Position numbers and translations under genes: made by a program. The notes below the pieces were generated by a model. That model was not told the DNA's origin. It did no database searches and saw nothing but the letters and a program-made list of their open reading frames with translations. This document shows positions 16,223 to 25,215 of a stretch of DNA of 38,751 nt, in pieces (position 1 is the first letter of the stretch; every line of letters starts with the position of its first letter). This DNA is from Candidatus Sulfopaludibacter sp. GTDB lineage: Bacteria; Acidobacteriota; Terriglobia; Bryobacterales; Bryobacteraceae. The stretch spans positions 1-38,751 of the forward strand of contig JARLGM010000049.1 of the NCBI GenBank assembly GCA_031292755.1, read 5' to 3'.

Positions 16223-18313
16223 ATGGCGGAGCGGAGCTTCAAGACGGAAGTCGGGAAACTGCGGCTGGGCGCAGGCGAACTCTTCCGTGGTGAAGGCATC
16301 CTGGCCGTAACCAAAGCCCTGTTGCAGTCCGGCGTCTCGTACATTGCGGGCTATCAGGGTGCGCCCATCTCCCACTTGATGGACGTGCTGACCGATGCCA
16401 ACGACATCTTGCAGGAGCTCGGCATTCATCTCGAACACAGTGCCTCCGAGGCTGCTGCCGCGGCCGCTCTGGCTGCCTCGGTCCACTACCGGCTGCGGGG
16501 CGCGGTCACTTTCAAATCGACCGTAGGCACCAACGTCGCGTCGGACGCGCTGGCCAACCTGGCCTCGGGTGGCGTCACCGGGGGCGCGCTGATCATCGTG
16601 GGCGAAGACTACGGCGAAGGTTCCAGCATCATGCAGGAGCGGACGCACGCCTTCGCCATGAAATCGCAGATGTGGCTGCTCGACCCGCGGCCGAACCTGC
16701 CTTCCATCGTGCGCGCGGTGGAGCAGGGCTTCGCCCTTTCCGAGGCTAGTCACACACCTGTCATGCTGCAACTTCGCGTCCGCGCCTGCCACGTGCATGG
16801 ACGTTTTATCGCCGGGGACAATGTCCGCGCCGTCTTCTCGCTGGCCCATGCCATGGAGCGGCCCGCGCGGGATGTGAATCGCATCGTGCTGCCGCCCGCG
16901 ACGTATCTGCATGAGCAGGAGAAGATCCGCACTCGATGGCCCGCCGCGCAGCAGTTTATCCGGCGGCACGCGCTGAACGAGACCTTCGCGGCCGATTCTC
17001 AGGACTTCGGCATCATCCTGCAAGGGGGCATGTACAACACCACGGTGCGCGCCCTGGAACTGCTGGGTCTTGCCACCCCGTTCGGCGAAAGCCAGGTGCC
17101 GCTCTCCGTCCTCAACGTGACGTATCCGCTGATGGAGGATGAGGTGCTGCGCTTCTGCTCCGGAAAGCGCGCGGTCCTGTTGATTGAAGAGGGCCAGCCG
17201 GATTTTATCGAACAGAACCTGCACGCCATTCTGCGCAAGGCCGGTATCGCCACCACGCTTCACGGCAAGGACCTGCTGCCCATGGCCGGCGAATACACTG
17301 CGCTGGTGGTTGTGAATGGCATTCGCCGTTTCGTGGACCTGTACGCCCCGCGTCTGATCGCGCGCCCGAAGCCGGCGCCGGTGGTCGTCCCTTCGCTGGA
17401 AGGAGTGGTGCATCCGCGTCCGCCTTCCTTCTGCACCGGATGTCCCGAGCGGCCCATCTTCACGGCCATGAAACTGGTGGAGCGCGAACTGGGCGAGCAT
17501 CACGTGAGTTGCGACATCGGGTGTCACCTGTTCTCCATTCTGCCGCCCTTCAATATCGGCGCGACCACCATGGGATACGGACTCGGCTGGGCCGGCGCTT
17601 CAGCGTTCAGCACGCCCGAAACCAGCAAGCGCACCATCAGCATCATGGGCGATGGCGGCTTCTGGCACAACGGACTCACCAGCGGCGTTGGCAATGCCGT
17701 GTTCAATCGAAACGATAGTCTGCTGGTAGTGGTGGACAACGGCTATAGCGCAGCTACCGGCGGGCAGGATATCCCGTCGTCGCAATCGGCCACCTGCCTT
17801 TCCATCGCGGACGCCGTCCGCGGCGTGGGCGTGAAATGGGTTCGCAGCATCACCCGCACGTACAATGTCGCCAGGATGCGCGACACCCTGCGCGAGGCTC
17901 TGACCACGCACGAAAAGGGACCAAAGGTGATTGTGGCGCAGAGCGAGTGCATGCTCAATCGCCAGCGCCGCGAACGGCCCGCTCTGGAAAAGCGCGCCAA
18001 CGCCGGGCAGCGTGTGGTGCGCGAGCGCTTTGGGGTGGACGCCGACACCTGCACCGGCGACCATTCCTGCATTCGCCTTTCGGGCTGTCCTTCCCTGACC
18101 ATTGCGCCGAACCCCGATCCGCTCCGCAAGGACCCCGTGGCGACGGTGCTCGATAGTTGCGTAGGGTGCGGCCTCTGCGGAGAGGTGGCTCATGCGGCGG
18201 TACTGTGCCCGTCGTTTTACCGCGTGGCGATCATCACCCACCCTGGCGCGTGGGAGCGCTTGAGGACCCGCGTGGCGGGCGCTGTCATCTCTCTGTTGCA
18301 GCGGAGCGCATGA
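16223..18313 (+). CDS. iorA: Indolepyruvate:ferredoxin oxidoreductase-like, alpha (TPP and Fe-S) subunit
   Basis: 696 residues. It oxidatively decarboxylates aryl-pyruvates made from aromatic amino acids, reducing ferredoxin. The pyrimidine domain is N-terminal (GYQGAPISHLMDVL, residues 43-56). FCTGCPERP (403-411) and SCDIGCHLF (429-437) precede the TPP motif GDGGFWHNG (477-485) with VVDNGYSAATGG. The C-terminus carries a two-cluster 4Fe-4S ferredoxin-like domain: CTGDHSCIRLSGCP (610-623) and CVGCGLCGEVAHAAVLCP (646-663). All key motifs are present. It is followed by the beta subunit gene after 3 nt. The specificity for indolepyruvate rather than another 2-oxoacid is taken from the family and was not tested. 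Confidence 0.88.
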   Translation: MAERSFKTEVGKLRLGAGELFRGEGILAVTKALLQSGVSYIAGYQGAPISHLMDVLTDANDILQELGIHLEHSASEAAAAAALAASVHYRLRGAVTFKSTVGTNVASDALANLASGGVTGGALIIVGEDYGEGSSIMQERTHAFAMKSQMWLLDPRPNLPSIVRAVEQGFALSEASHTPVMLQLRVRACHVHGRFIAGDNVRAVFSLAHAMERPARDVNRIVLPPATYLHEQEKIRTRWPAAQQFIRRHALNETFAADSQDFGIILQGGMYNTTVRALELLGLATPFGESQVPLSVLNVTYPLMEDEVLRFCSGKRAVLLIEEGQPDFIEQNLHAILRKAGIATTLHGKDLLPMAGEYTALVVVNGIRRFVDLYAPRLIARPKPAPVVVPSLEGVVHPRPPSFCTGCPERPIFTAMKLVERELGEHHVSCDIGCHLFSILPPFNIGATTMGYGLGWAGASAFSTPETSKRTISIMGDGGFWHNGLTSGVGNAVFNRNDSLLVVVDNGYSAATGGQDIPSSQSATCLSIADAVRGVGVKWVRSITRTYNVARMRDTLREALTTHEKGPKVIVAQSECMLNRQRRERPALEKRANAGQRVVRERFGVDADTCTGDHSCIRLSGCPSLTIAPNPDPLRKDPVATVLDSCVGCGLCGEVAHAAVLCPSFYRVAIITHPGAWERLRTRVAGAVISLLQRSA

Positions 18314-18316
18314 ACC

Positions 18317-19588
18317 ATGCAGCCTCGGGCGATTACCCTGGCTATTCTGGCGATGGGCGGCGAAGGCGGCGGTGTCTTGGCCGATTGGATCGTGGACCTG
18401 GCCGAGCACTCCCGCTACTACGCTCAAAGCACCTCGGTGCCGGGTGTGGCACAGCGCACCGGATCAACCATATATTATGTCGAGCTGTTTCCGGAGACGG
18501 CCGCCGGCGAGCCGGTCTTCGCCCTCATGCCGGTGCCTGGCGAAGTCGATATCGTAATCGCCAGCGAGTTGATGGAAGCGGGCCGGGCCATCCAGCGCGG
18601 TCTGGTGACGCCGGAACGGACGGTGCTGATTGCGTCTACTCATCGCGTCTACACCATGACGGAGCGCACGGCTGCGGGCGATGGACGCGTCGATAGCGAT
18701 GTCCTGCTGGCCGCCTGCCACGGGAGCGCCGCCCGCTTCGTGCCGGCCGATTTCGCCGCGATCGCGCAGCAAGCCGGCAGCGTGATCAGCGCGGCGCTGT
18801 TCGGCGCCCTGGCCTCCACCGGCACCCTGCCGTTCGAGCGGGCTGCTTTCGAAGAGGCGGTCCGACGCGGAGGCGTAGGCGTGGAGCGCAGCCTGGCAGC
18901 CTTCGCCGCAGGTTTTCAAACTGACCGTGTCGCGCCGAAAGAACCACTGCCGCTTCCCGATATCGTCGCGACCGGCGTGCGGCGCCTGACGGAATATCAG
19001 GACGAACCATACGCCCGGCTTTACCTGGAGCGGCTGGCGCCATTCCGCGCGTGGAACGACGCGGTCCTGCTGGAAGAAACGGCGCGCTACCTGGCGCTTT
19101 GGATGTCGTATGAGGATGCCATCCGCGTGGCCCAGTTGAAGATCCGGCGGGAACGATTTGCGCGCGTCCGGCAGGAGTCGTGCGTGGGTCCGGGGCAGAT
19201 CCTGCACATTCACGAATTCCTACATCCGCGCGCGCAAGAGATCGCCGACATTCTGCCCGCTTGGCTGGGCTGGGCGCGACCGCTGTTTTCGCTCGTCAGC
19301 GGCGAGGGGAAGATCGTGCGCACGACGTCGATACTGGGTTTCCTGCAACTCTATGCCATCGCATGCCTGAGACCTTTTCGCCGCGGATCGGTGCGATTCC
19401 AGCGGGAGCAGAAGAGAATCGAAGAATGGCTGGCGCTGGTGCAGGCGGCAGCGCGCGAGGACCGAACGCTGGCGAGAGAACTGGCCGAAAGCCCGCGCCT
19501 GCTGAAAGGCTACGGTGACACCTACGAGAAGGGCAGGCAGGAGTTCGAGGCTTGGATTGCTGCGAAAACGAATCGGCCGGTAGAGTAG
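18317..19588 (+). CDS. iorB: Indolepyruvate:ferredoxin oxidoreductase-like, beta subunit with DUF6537-type C-terminal region
   Basis: 423 residues. The N-terminal half (1-190) is the pyruvate-ferredoxin oxidoreductase gamma domain: [20 protein letters not shown] begins it, with the conserved [17 protein letters not shown] and [19 protein letters not shown]. The C-terminal half (about 215-423, [18 protein letters not shown] ... [17 protein letters not shown] ...) resembles the helical DUF6537 region normally found at the end of the large fused indolepyruvate oxidoreductases of proteobacteria. Here the enzyme is split in two genes, but the helical extension is kept on the small subunit. ATG at 18317 has GGAG 10 nt upstream and follows iorA after 3 nt. 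It ends the operon and converges on degraded sequence. Confidence 0.83.
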   Translation: MQPRAITLAILAMGGEGGGVLADWIVDLAEHSRYYAQSTSVPGVAQRTGSTIYYVELFPETAAGEPVFALMPVPGEVDIVIASELMEAGRAIQRGLVTPERTVLIASTHRVYTMTERTAAGDGRVDSDVLLAACHGSAARFVPADFAAIAQQAGSVISAALFGALASTGTLPFERAAFEEAVRRGGVGVERSLAAFAAGFQTDRVAPKEPLPLPDIVATGVRRLTEYQDEPYARLYLERLAPFRAWNDAVLLEETARYLALWMSYEDAIRVAQLKIRRERFARVRQESCVGPGQILHIHEFLHPRAQEIADILPAWLGWARPLFSLVSGEGKIVRTTSILGFLQLYAIACLRPFRRGSVRFQREQKRIEEWLALVQAAAREDRTLARELAESPRLLKGYGDTYEKGRQEFEAWIAAKTNRPVE

Positions 19589-19791
19589 GACAGCTTCATC
19601 CCCTCCGGTACTTGGTACGGGCGCTGGCTGCGATGGTGCTTCAAGTGATTCCCGCTCCCTCTGCAGCGCCTTCTTCGACGGCTCCACGTTCAGGTACTTG
19701 TTACCGCGTCCGTACAGGTCGCGTTGCCAGTGAAACGTGTAACCCAGAAAGTCCAGGCTCGCCTTCTCTTGCCACCCCGAGGATGAACCGG
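19586..19791 (-). pseudogene. Fragment of a group II intron-type reverse transcriptase
   Basis: On the minus strand, in three shifting frames, I can read pieces of the C-terminal part of a bacterial group II-type reverse transcriptase/maturase. [11 protein letters not shown] lies at 19759-19791. [20 protein letters not shown] and [16 protein letters not shown] lie at about 19650-19764. [13 protein letters not shown] is at about 19598-19640, in another frame. In intact relatives about 60 residues separate the last two blocks, so an internal deletion as well as frameshifts are present. No domain V/VI or other intron RNA part was recognised. It reaches up to the iorB stop codon. Confidence 0.6.
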
Positions 19792-19954
19792 TCGGCCAAA
19801 GGTGGGGCAAGGTCGAGCCTGCGCGATGAAGGCGAAGGCGTTCTCATTCACCCACCGCACCAAGGTGTTGGCGGATCGCACGGTGCGGAAGAACGGCGCG
19901 TGACCGGGGAAACCGGCGGCGGAAGTGGGCCGGGGAAGGCAGCCGGTGAGGGTG

Positions 19955-20056
19955 GTAGTCGCGCAACACCGCTTTCCCCGTCGCCTCATCTCCGGCAAGG
20001 TAAGCGTTCACCGCCTCGGTGAGCAATGCGTTACGAAAAGCCTGTCCGGCTGTGTA
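19955..20056 (-). pseudogene. Fragment of a HigA-like addiction-module antitoxin gene
   Basis: Minus-strand reading gives AFRNALLTEAVNAYLAGDEA and then TGKAVLRDY. This is the hallmark middle segment of a widespread antitoxin family (FR-x-ALL-x-EA-x-x-A-x-L-x-GD-x-x-x-GK-x-x-LRDY). The expected continuation (INATIGFE..., then the HTH) is missing, and the frame runs into unrelated sequence at 19954. No start codon or partner toxin is visible. It lies directly after the stop of the glycosyltransferase gene. The stretch 19792-19954 between this and the reverse-transcriptase fragment holds nothing I can identify. Confidence 0.5.
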
Positions 20057-20064
20057 GCCCAATC

Positions 20065-21429
20065 CTAACGCCCAACCTCCGGCCGGCTCAACACCACATC
20101 CAGGCGCCCCTCCGCATACACCGGGTACATATGTTCGGTTTTGCGCCAGGCGAGTTTTTCCCGCCGCAGGCGTGCCACCACGAATTGACGCAGCGCCGCT
20201 GCCGTGGCCAGGCAATTCAGCACGTTCCCCCACAGCATCCGTAGCGGGACGCCGCTGGCAAAGGCCCAACCGTAAACGCGGGCGCTGGTCCACATGCGAA
20301 TCGCCACCTGCACCAGCGCGATGGCGGCCGTTGCCGGATACAACGGCAGCAGCCAGCCCGGCAGCACTTGCCGGATCGCGCCGTTCATCGCGCCATAAAG
20401 GAAAAGCAGGTTGACCGCCGGCGCGAGCAGATTGCCCACCATTCCCTTCCGGTCGCGCCAGAACCAGTAGAGTTGCCCGGGGCCCCGGCCCCATCCGTGG
20501 TTCTGCCAGCCCTGCAGGACGATGCCGGTGATCCAGCGGCTGCGCTGCCGTACGGCGGCGCGGAAATTCCGCGGAAAATATTCGCGGGTGGCGACCGGCG
20601 CCCCTCCGCGGAATCGCACGGGCACAAAAATCTGGCGGCAACCCAGCAGGTACAGCCGGTAACCCGTCTCGTAGTCCTCGGTCAGACAGGCCGGGTCGAA
20701 CATGCGGCCGCCGCGCTGTGCCGCGATCCTCTCCATCGACTGGCGGTCGAATCCCGTGCCCACGCCGTTGGAGGGCAGAAATCCGCCCAGCTTCCGCCGC
20801 ACCGGGATGTCTTTCTGTTGGTATTCGGCGAATTCGTCGCAATACAGCCCGTGCGTGAATTCGTTCAGACCGGTAGGCAGCGCCAGCACCGGCACCTGCA
20901 CCATTTGGTAATCGCGCATGTACCAGTTGATCAGCCGCAGCGAATCGGGATGAATCAGATCTTCGGCATCGTGCAAGACGATGGTCTCGAAATTGACTCC
21001 GTGACGCGCCTCGTATTCCACCATGTGGCGCCGGATGGCATTCAGACAGTCGGCCTTGCTGGTCGGTCCGTCATGCGGTACCAGCGCCAAATGTACCCGG
21101 TGATGCCTGAGCCCGGCTTCGGACACCACCTGAAAGGTGGCTTCATCGTTGGGATAAACACCGATGAAGACATCGAAATTGCCGTACCGGATCTCCGCCA
21201 GGTTGAAATCCAGCATTTGCCGGATCACCCCATGTTCGCGCCACAATGGCACAAAAATGGCGGTCCGGCGCTCCACCGCCTGTTGCAGCTCGGCATCGGA
21301 CGGCCATGGGAAAGCCTTCTTCGCCGTAAGACCCCAAACCAGGCTGATGAACAGATCATCCAGCCCGCTGAGCAGAATCCAGACGGCAAGCGCGACCAGA
21401 CACGCCACCACCCAATCGTTAAGCGCCAC
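20065..21429 (-). CDS. Membrane glycosyltransferase family 2, NfrB/BcsA-like
   Basis: 454 residues. It begins with a membrane helix (WVVACLVALAVWILLSGLDD), followed by a cytoplasmic GT-A domain with the processive GT2 motifs: HDAEDLIHPDSLRL (metal-binding D-x-D-like, about residues 153-166), TEDYETGYRL (catalytic ED region) and RQRSRWITGI (Q-x-x-RW type, as QRSRW). Four further hydrophobic segments follow. The layout matches the N-terminal part of NfrB (phage N4 adsorption protein B), a c-di-GMP-linked exopolysaccharide synthase component, but the C-terminal regulatory domain is absent. The start is GTG at 21429, with no evident Shine-Dalgarno. The GNAT gene lies 45 nt upstream on the same strand. 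Confidence 0.82.
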   Translation of the reverse strand: MALNDWVVACLVALAVWILLSGLDDLFISLVWGLTAKKAFPWPSDAELQQAVERRTAIFVPLWREHGVIRQMLDFNLAEIRYGNFDVFIGVYPNDEATFQVVSEAGLRHHRVHLALVPHDGPTSKADCLNAIRRHMVEYEARHGVNFETIVLHDAEDLIHPDSLRLINWYMRDYQMVQVPVLALPTGLNEFTHGLYCDEFAEYQQKDIPVRRKLGGFLPSNGVGTGFDRQSMERIAAQRGGRMFDPACLTEDYETGYRLYLLGCRQIFVPVRFRGGAPVATREYFPRNFRAAVRQRSRWITGIVLQGWQNHGWGRGPGQLYWFWRDRKGMVGNLLAPAVNLLFLYGAMNGAIRQVLPGWLLPLYPATAAIALVQVAIRMWTSARVYGWAFASGVPLRMLWGNVLNCLATAAALRQFVVARLRREKLAWRKTEHMYPVYAEGRLDVVLSRPEVGR

Positions 21430-21474
21430 GATATGAAATAGTGCGAAGGGGAGGAGAAACTCTCAAATAAAAAC

Positions 21475-22257
21475 TCAGGCCACCATGGTGACTTTCGTGT
21501 ATACCACTTCGAAGCCCAGCCGTTCGTAGTTGCGCTGCGAGATGCTTCCGGGCAGGGTGGACGCCGTGGCCAGTTCGCAGCCCTGCGCCAGAGCCTCGTT
21601 CAGGCGCGCGGCGATCGACTCGCCATGGAGTCCGCGGCGCCGGAACTGGTTCAACGTGCTGTCGGCAAAGAGAGTTGCCAAGCCATCCCGCATGGCTACC
21701 GCGCCACCGCCGGCGGGTTCGCCGGATTCGGTGGCGGTGAGGTAGCACAGTGCTCCCGGCATTTCGAAAATGGCGCGGCCGACGTCCATTTCCTCGGTGG
21801 TGAGGTGGGCTTGCTCGAAGAAACCGTGGCCCACGGTGTGCGCCCACAGTTCCACTTCGCCCGCGATGGCGCGCCGCACGCGCGGCGTGAAGGCAATTTC
21901 CGTGCGAGTAAGCCGTTTCACCAGCACGTTGTTGAACTCGGTGGCGCGGTAGCCGCGATTGCCCAGCGCCGCCACCAGTCCCGGATCCGCCAGCGGGCAA
22001 AGATCGATCGTCACCTTCGCGCCGCGCGTGCGGAAAAATTCCTCGATCCGGTCCAGTGCCGGCGCGCTCACCGGTCCATTCAGTCCCAGACCGACCGCCT
22101 GCGAGAGCGGCGATTCGGCCCCAACGAAGATGGCGACGCCGCCCCCCGCCTCCAGCACGCCCGCCGTGACGCCTGCCGGCGCCGACGAACATCCGCGCGC
22201 ATTGGCGGCCTCCGCGGCTTCCAGCCGGCGTGCCAGGAGGGCATCGGCATGTATCAT
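21475..22257 (-). CDS. GNAT-family N-acetyltransferase
   Basis: 260 residues. The C-terminal half has the GNAT core: GALCYLTATESGEPAGGGAV (beta strands 2-3), STLNQFRRRGLHGESIAARL (the R-x-x-G-x-G/A acetyl-CoA loop, here RRRGLHGES) and the final NYERLGFEVVYTKVTMVA. The N-terminal half (about 1-130) looks like a second, degenerate GNAT lobe, so this may be a double-GNAT protein. The acceptor is unknown. ATG at 22257 is preferred over the longer frame (to 22404) because GGAGG stands 5 nt upstream and the extension would run through the divergent copZ gene. Confidence 0.78.
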   Translation of the reverse strand: MIHADALLARRLEAAEAANARGCSSAPAGVTAGVLEAGGGVAIFVGAESPLSQAVGLGLNGPVSAPALDRIEEFFRTRGAKVTIDLCPLADPGLVAALGNRGYRATEFNNVLVKRLTRTEIAFTPRVRRAIAGEVELWAHTVGHGFFEQAHLTTEEMDVGRAIFEMPGALCYLTATESGEPAGGGAVAMRDGLATLFADSTLNQFRRRGLHGESIAARLNEALAQGCELATASTLPGSISQRNYERLGFEVVYTKVTMVA

Positions 22258-22310
22258 AATCCTCCATGGTAGCCTGAGCCCTGTCACTTTCCGGCCATTC
22301 TGCGCATCAT

Positions 22311-22532
22311 ATGAATATGGCGGCCAATACATTGCATCTGCCGGTGCGCGGCATGACCTGTGGGAATTGCGCACGTAGCGTGGAAAGAACCCTGGCATCC
22401 ACACCCGGGGTCACCAAGGTGAGCGTAGATCTGCAAGGAGCCAGCGCCACGGTGGAGTACGATACCGGCCTTGTCACGCCGGACGTCCTGGCAAACGCCG
22501 TGCGCGACCTGGGTTACGAAGTGCCGGCATGA
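22311..22532 (+). CDS. copZ: Copper chaperone, heavy-metal-associated domain
   Basis: A 73-residue, single HMA domain. The metal-binding GMTCGNC (C-x-x-C at residues 17 and 20) sits in the first loop, and the ferredoxin-like fold continues with [19 protein letters not shown] and ends DLGYEVPA. It binds Cu(I) and hands it to the ATPase encoded next. Two in-frame ATGs (22311 and 22317) are possible starts and neither has a clear Shine-Dalgarno. The gene overlaps copA by 4 nt (ATGA). I see no obvious CueR or CsoR site in the 53-nt gap to the divergent GNAT gene. Confidence 0.85.
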   Translation: MNMAANTLHLPVRGMTCGNCARSVERTLASTPGVTKVSVDLQGASATVEYDTGLVTPDVLANAVRDLGYEVPA

Positions 22533-24568
22533 ACACCGCCGCTTCGGAACGGGTGGATCTGCCCGTCTCCGGCATGACGTGCGCCGCCTGCGCGCGCACC
22601 ATCGAACGAACCCTGGCCAAAACTCCGGGAGTCCAGCGCGCTAACGTCAACCTGGCCACCAATACCGCAACGGTCGAGTACGATCCCAGACACATCAGGA
22701 CCGCCGACTTCGTCTCGGCAATTGAGAACCTGGGCTACGGCGTGCCCCAAACGCAGGCTCCGCCGGACGCCGCCGAGGTGGGCTATCGCGCGCGCCTGAT
22801 CGTCGCCGTCGTGTTCACTATTCCGGTGATGGTGCTCGGCATGATGGAGATCGCGCCGTGGGTGCAGTTGCTGCTCACCATTCCGCTGATGCTTTACCCC
22901 GGCGCACCCTTCTATACCGCGGCGTGGAGCGCGCTGCGCCATCGCTCCGCCAATATGAACACGCTGATTGCCCTGGGCACCGGCGCGGCATTCCTGTATT
23001 CGGTGTGGGAAACGGTGCGCGGCGGCCACACGGTGTACTTCGAAGCCGCGGCGGTGATCATCACCCTGATCCTGTTGGGCCGCACGCTGGAAGCGCGCGC
23101 CCGCGGCAAGGCATCGGCCGCCATCCGCCGGCTGATGGATTTGCAGCCCCCCACGGCGCGCGTAATCGCGGACGGCGTGGAGCGCGAAATCCCCGTGGAG
23201 CAGGTGCGCATGGGAGATCTGCTGCTGGTCCGTCCGGGCGAACGCATTCCCGTGGATGGCGCGGTAGACAGCGGCGAATCAGCGGTCGATGAGGCCATGC
23301 TCACCGGCGAGAGCATGCCGGTGGATAAAGGACCCGGGGACAGCGTCTTCGCCGGCACCATCAACCGCTCGGGCAGTTTCCAGTACCGCGCGACCAAGGT
23401 GGGGCGCGGCACCGTGCTGCAACAGATGATCGAGATGGTGAAGCAGGCGCAGGGTTCGCGCGCTCCGGTCGCCCGGTTGGCCGACGTGGTCAGCGGCTAT
23501 TTCACCGGCGCGGTGCTGCTGGCATCTCTGGTCACCTTTGGCGCGTGGCTCTTCTTCGCGCCATTCGGGATCGCCCTGGTGAATGCGGTCGCGGTGTTGA
23601 TCATCGCCTGTCCGTGCGCCTTGGGACTCGCCACCCCCACCGCCATCATGGTCGGCACCGGGCGAGGCGCCGAGCGCGGCATCCTGATCAAAGGCGGCGA
23701 AGCGCTGGAAATGGCCCATCGCATCGATACCGTGGTGCTGGACAAGACCGGCACCGTCACCGAAGGCAAGCCGCGCGTGGTCCGCATTACGCCCGCACCG
23801 GGATTCCCGGAGAACGATCTGCTGCGCCTGGCTGCTTCGGCCGAGCGATATTCCGAACATCCGCTCGGCAAGGCCGTTGTGGAAGCGGCGCAGGCGCGCG
23901 GCATTCCGCTGGCGGATGCGGAAGCGTTCCGCGCCTTGGCCGGCCACGGCATTACTGCCCGGGTGGAGGGCCGCGAGGTGAGCATCGGGCGCCCCGGCAT
24001 CTCCGTCTCGGTGGACGGTGTGCCGGCCGGTGAGATCGAAGTGGCCGATACCATTCGGCCGGAAGCGGTCGAAGCCGTCCGCCGTCTCCATGATCTGGGC
24101 CTCCAGGTGTGGATGATCACCGGCGACAAACAAGCCACCGCGGACGCCATCGCCCGTCAAGCCGGCATCGATCGCGTGCTCGCCGAAGTGCTCCCGGAAG
24201 GCAAGGTCGCCGAGGTGAAGAAACTACAAGCCGCGGGGAAGCGTGTCGCCATGGTGGGCGATGGAATCAACGACGCGCCCGCGCTGGCGCAGGCCGACCT
24301 CGGCATCGTCATGGCATCCGGCACCGATGTGGCTATGGAAGCCGGCGGTATCACCCTCATGCGCAGCAACCTGAACGGCGTGGCCGAAGCTCTCGACCTT
24401 TCTCGCCGCACCATGCGGGTCATCCGCCAGAATCTCTTCTGGGCCTTCGCCTATAACACCATCGGCATCCCTATCGCCGCCCTCGGACTGCTCTCCCCCA
24501 TGGTCGCCTCCGCGGCCATGGCTCTTTCCAGCGTCACTGTGGTCACAAACAGCCTCCGTCTGAAGTAG
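22529..24568 (+). CDS. copA: Cu(I)-exporting P1B-type ATPase
   Basis: A 679-residue copper efflux pump of the inner membrane. One N-terminal HMA domain (GMTCAAC, C18 and C21) is followed by membrane helices, the actuator TGES loop, the transmembrane metal site CPC (residues 361-363, in [10 protein letters not shown]), the phosphorylation site [11 protein letters not shown] (D405), the SEHPLGK HP-motif, the nucleotide-binding ITGDK and the hinge [10 protein letters not shown] (about 577-586). The last helices end NSLRLK. All catalytic motifs are intact. It is translated from an ATG overlapping the copZ stop, so chaperone and pump are coupled. The CPC motif and single HMA place it in the Cu/Ag group. 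Confidence 0.95.
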   Translation: MNTAASERVDLPVSGMTCAACARTIERTLAKTPGVQRANVNLATNTATVEYDPRHIRTADFVSAIENLGYGVPQTQAPPDAAEVGYRARLIVAVVFTIPVMVLGMMEIAPWVQLLLTIPLMLYPGAPFYTAAWSALRHRSANMNTLIALGTGAAFLYSVWETVRGGHTVYFEAAAVIITLILLGRTLEARARGKASAAIRRLMDLQPPTARVIADGVEREIPVEQVRMGDLLLVRPGERIPVDGAVDSGESAVDEAMLTGESMPVDKGPGDSVFAGTINRSGSFQYRATKVGRGTVLQQMIEMVKQAQGSRAPVARLADVVSGYFTGAVLLASLVTFGAWLFFAPFGIALVNAVAVLIIACPCALGLATPTAIMVGTGRGAERGILIKGGEALEMAHRIDTVVLDKTGTVTEGKPRVVRITPAPGFPENDLLRLAASAERYSEHPLGKAVVEAAQARGIPLADAEAFRALAGHGITARVEGREVSIGRPGISVSVDGVPAGEIEVADTIRPEAVEAVRRLHDLGLQVWMITGDKQATADAIARQAGIDRVLAEVLPEGKVAEVKKLQAAGKRVAMVGDGINDAPALAQADLGIVMASGTDVAMEAGGITLMRSNLNGVAEALDLSRRTMRVIRQNLFWAFAYNTIGIPIAALGLLSPMVASAAMALSSVTVVTNSLRLK

Positions 24569-24636
24569 ACGCCTGGCCTGTCCATTTGCAGATCGCTTGT
24601 AAACCCCCTGGCACGCAAATTGATCTATACCTGCGA

Positions 24637-25215
24637 ATGGAGCGAACCCGGTTGTCCGGACAAGCGGTGGCGGCAGGCGAAACCCAACCAGAAAACCTGG
24701 ATGACTTCGATTCCCTGGTAGGTCTTTACCGGCCGCGGGTCTTCCGGTTCCTGCTGGCTTCGCTGCGGAATCGCGAGACCGCCGAAAATCTGACCCAGGA
24801 CTGCTTTGTGAGGGCATACCAGGCGCGCAGCCAGTTTCGCGGCGATTGCAGCATTGCCACGTGGTTCCTGAAGATCGCCGCAAACCTGGTCCGCCATCAC
24901 GAATCCAGCGGCCGGCTGAAGTTCTGGAGAAGGAACCTGCAAGCGGAAGCAGACATTTCCGAGGTTGGATGCGCCATCGCGGACCAACAGCAATCTCCGG
25001 AAGCTCTGGCGGTAATCCAGGAGCAGGTGCAGGCAATCTGGAGGGCCGCCGCTGGTTTGCCGGCGCGCCAGCGAACGGTGTTTCTGCTTCGGTTTGTGGA
25101 GGACATGGACCTTCTCGAAATCGCGGAAGTCACCGGGATGAAGGAAGGCACGGTAAAAACACACCTCTTTCGGGCGCTACAGTCCGTGCGTGCCCGGCTG
25201 GAGAGAGCGAAATGA
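24637..25215 (+). CDS. ECF-type RNA polymerase sigma factor
   Basis: 192 residues. Region 2 is visible as DDFDSLVGLYRPRVFRFLLA followed by NLTQDCFVRAYQARSQFRGD and IATWFLKIAANL. Region 4 is LPARQRTVFLLRFVEDMDLL followed by EIAEVTGMKEGTVKTHLFRA, the HTH that reads the -35 element. ATG at 24637 is the most likely start; an in-frame TTG at 24586 would add a non-conserved N-terminus. The stop overlaps the ATG of the next gene (ATGA), whose N-terminus looks like a zinc-binding anti-sigma domain, so the pair forms a sigma/anti-sigma unit. The signal sensed is unknown. Confidence 0.88.
   Translation: MERTRLSGQAVAAGETQPENLDDFDSLVGLYRPRVFRFLLASLRNRETAENLTQDCFVRAYQARSQFRGDCSIATWFLKIAANLVRHHESSGRLKFWRRNLQAEADISEVGCAIADQQQSPEALAVIQEQVQAIWRAAAGLPARQRTVFLLRFVEDMDLLEIAEVTGMKEGTVKTHLFRALQSVRARLERAK

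Noticed and set aside
16025..17527. A 500-codon minus-strand frame opposite iorA
   Set aside because: It is an antisense shadow; the plus strand carries the TPP motifs and the complementary frame has none.
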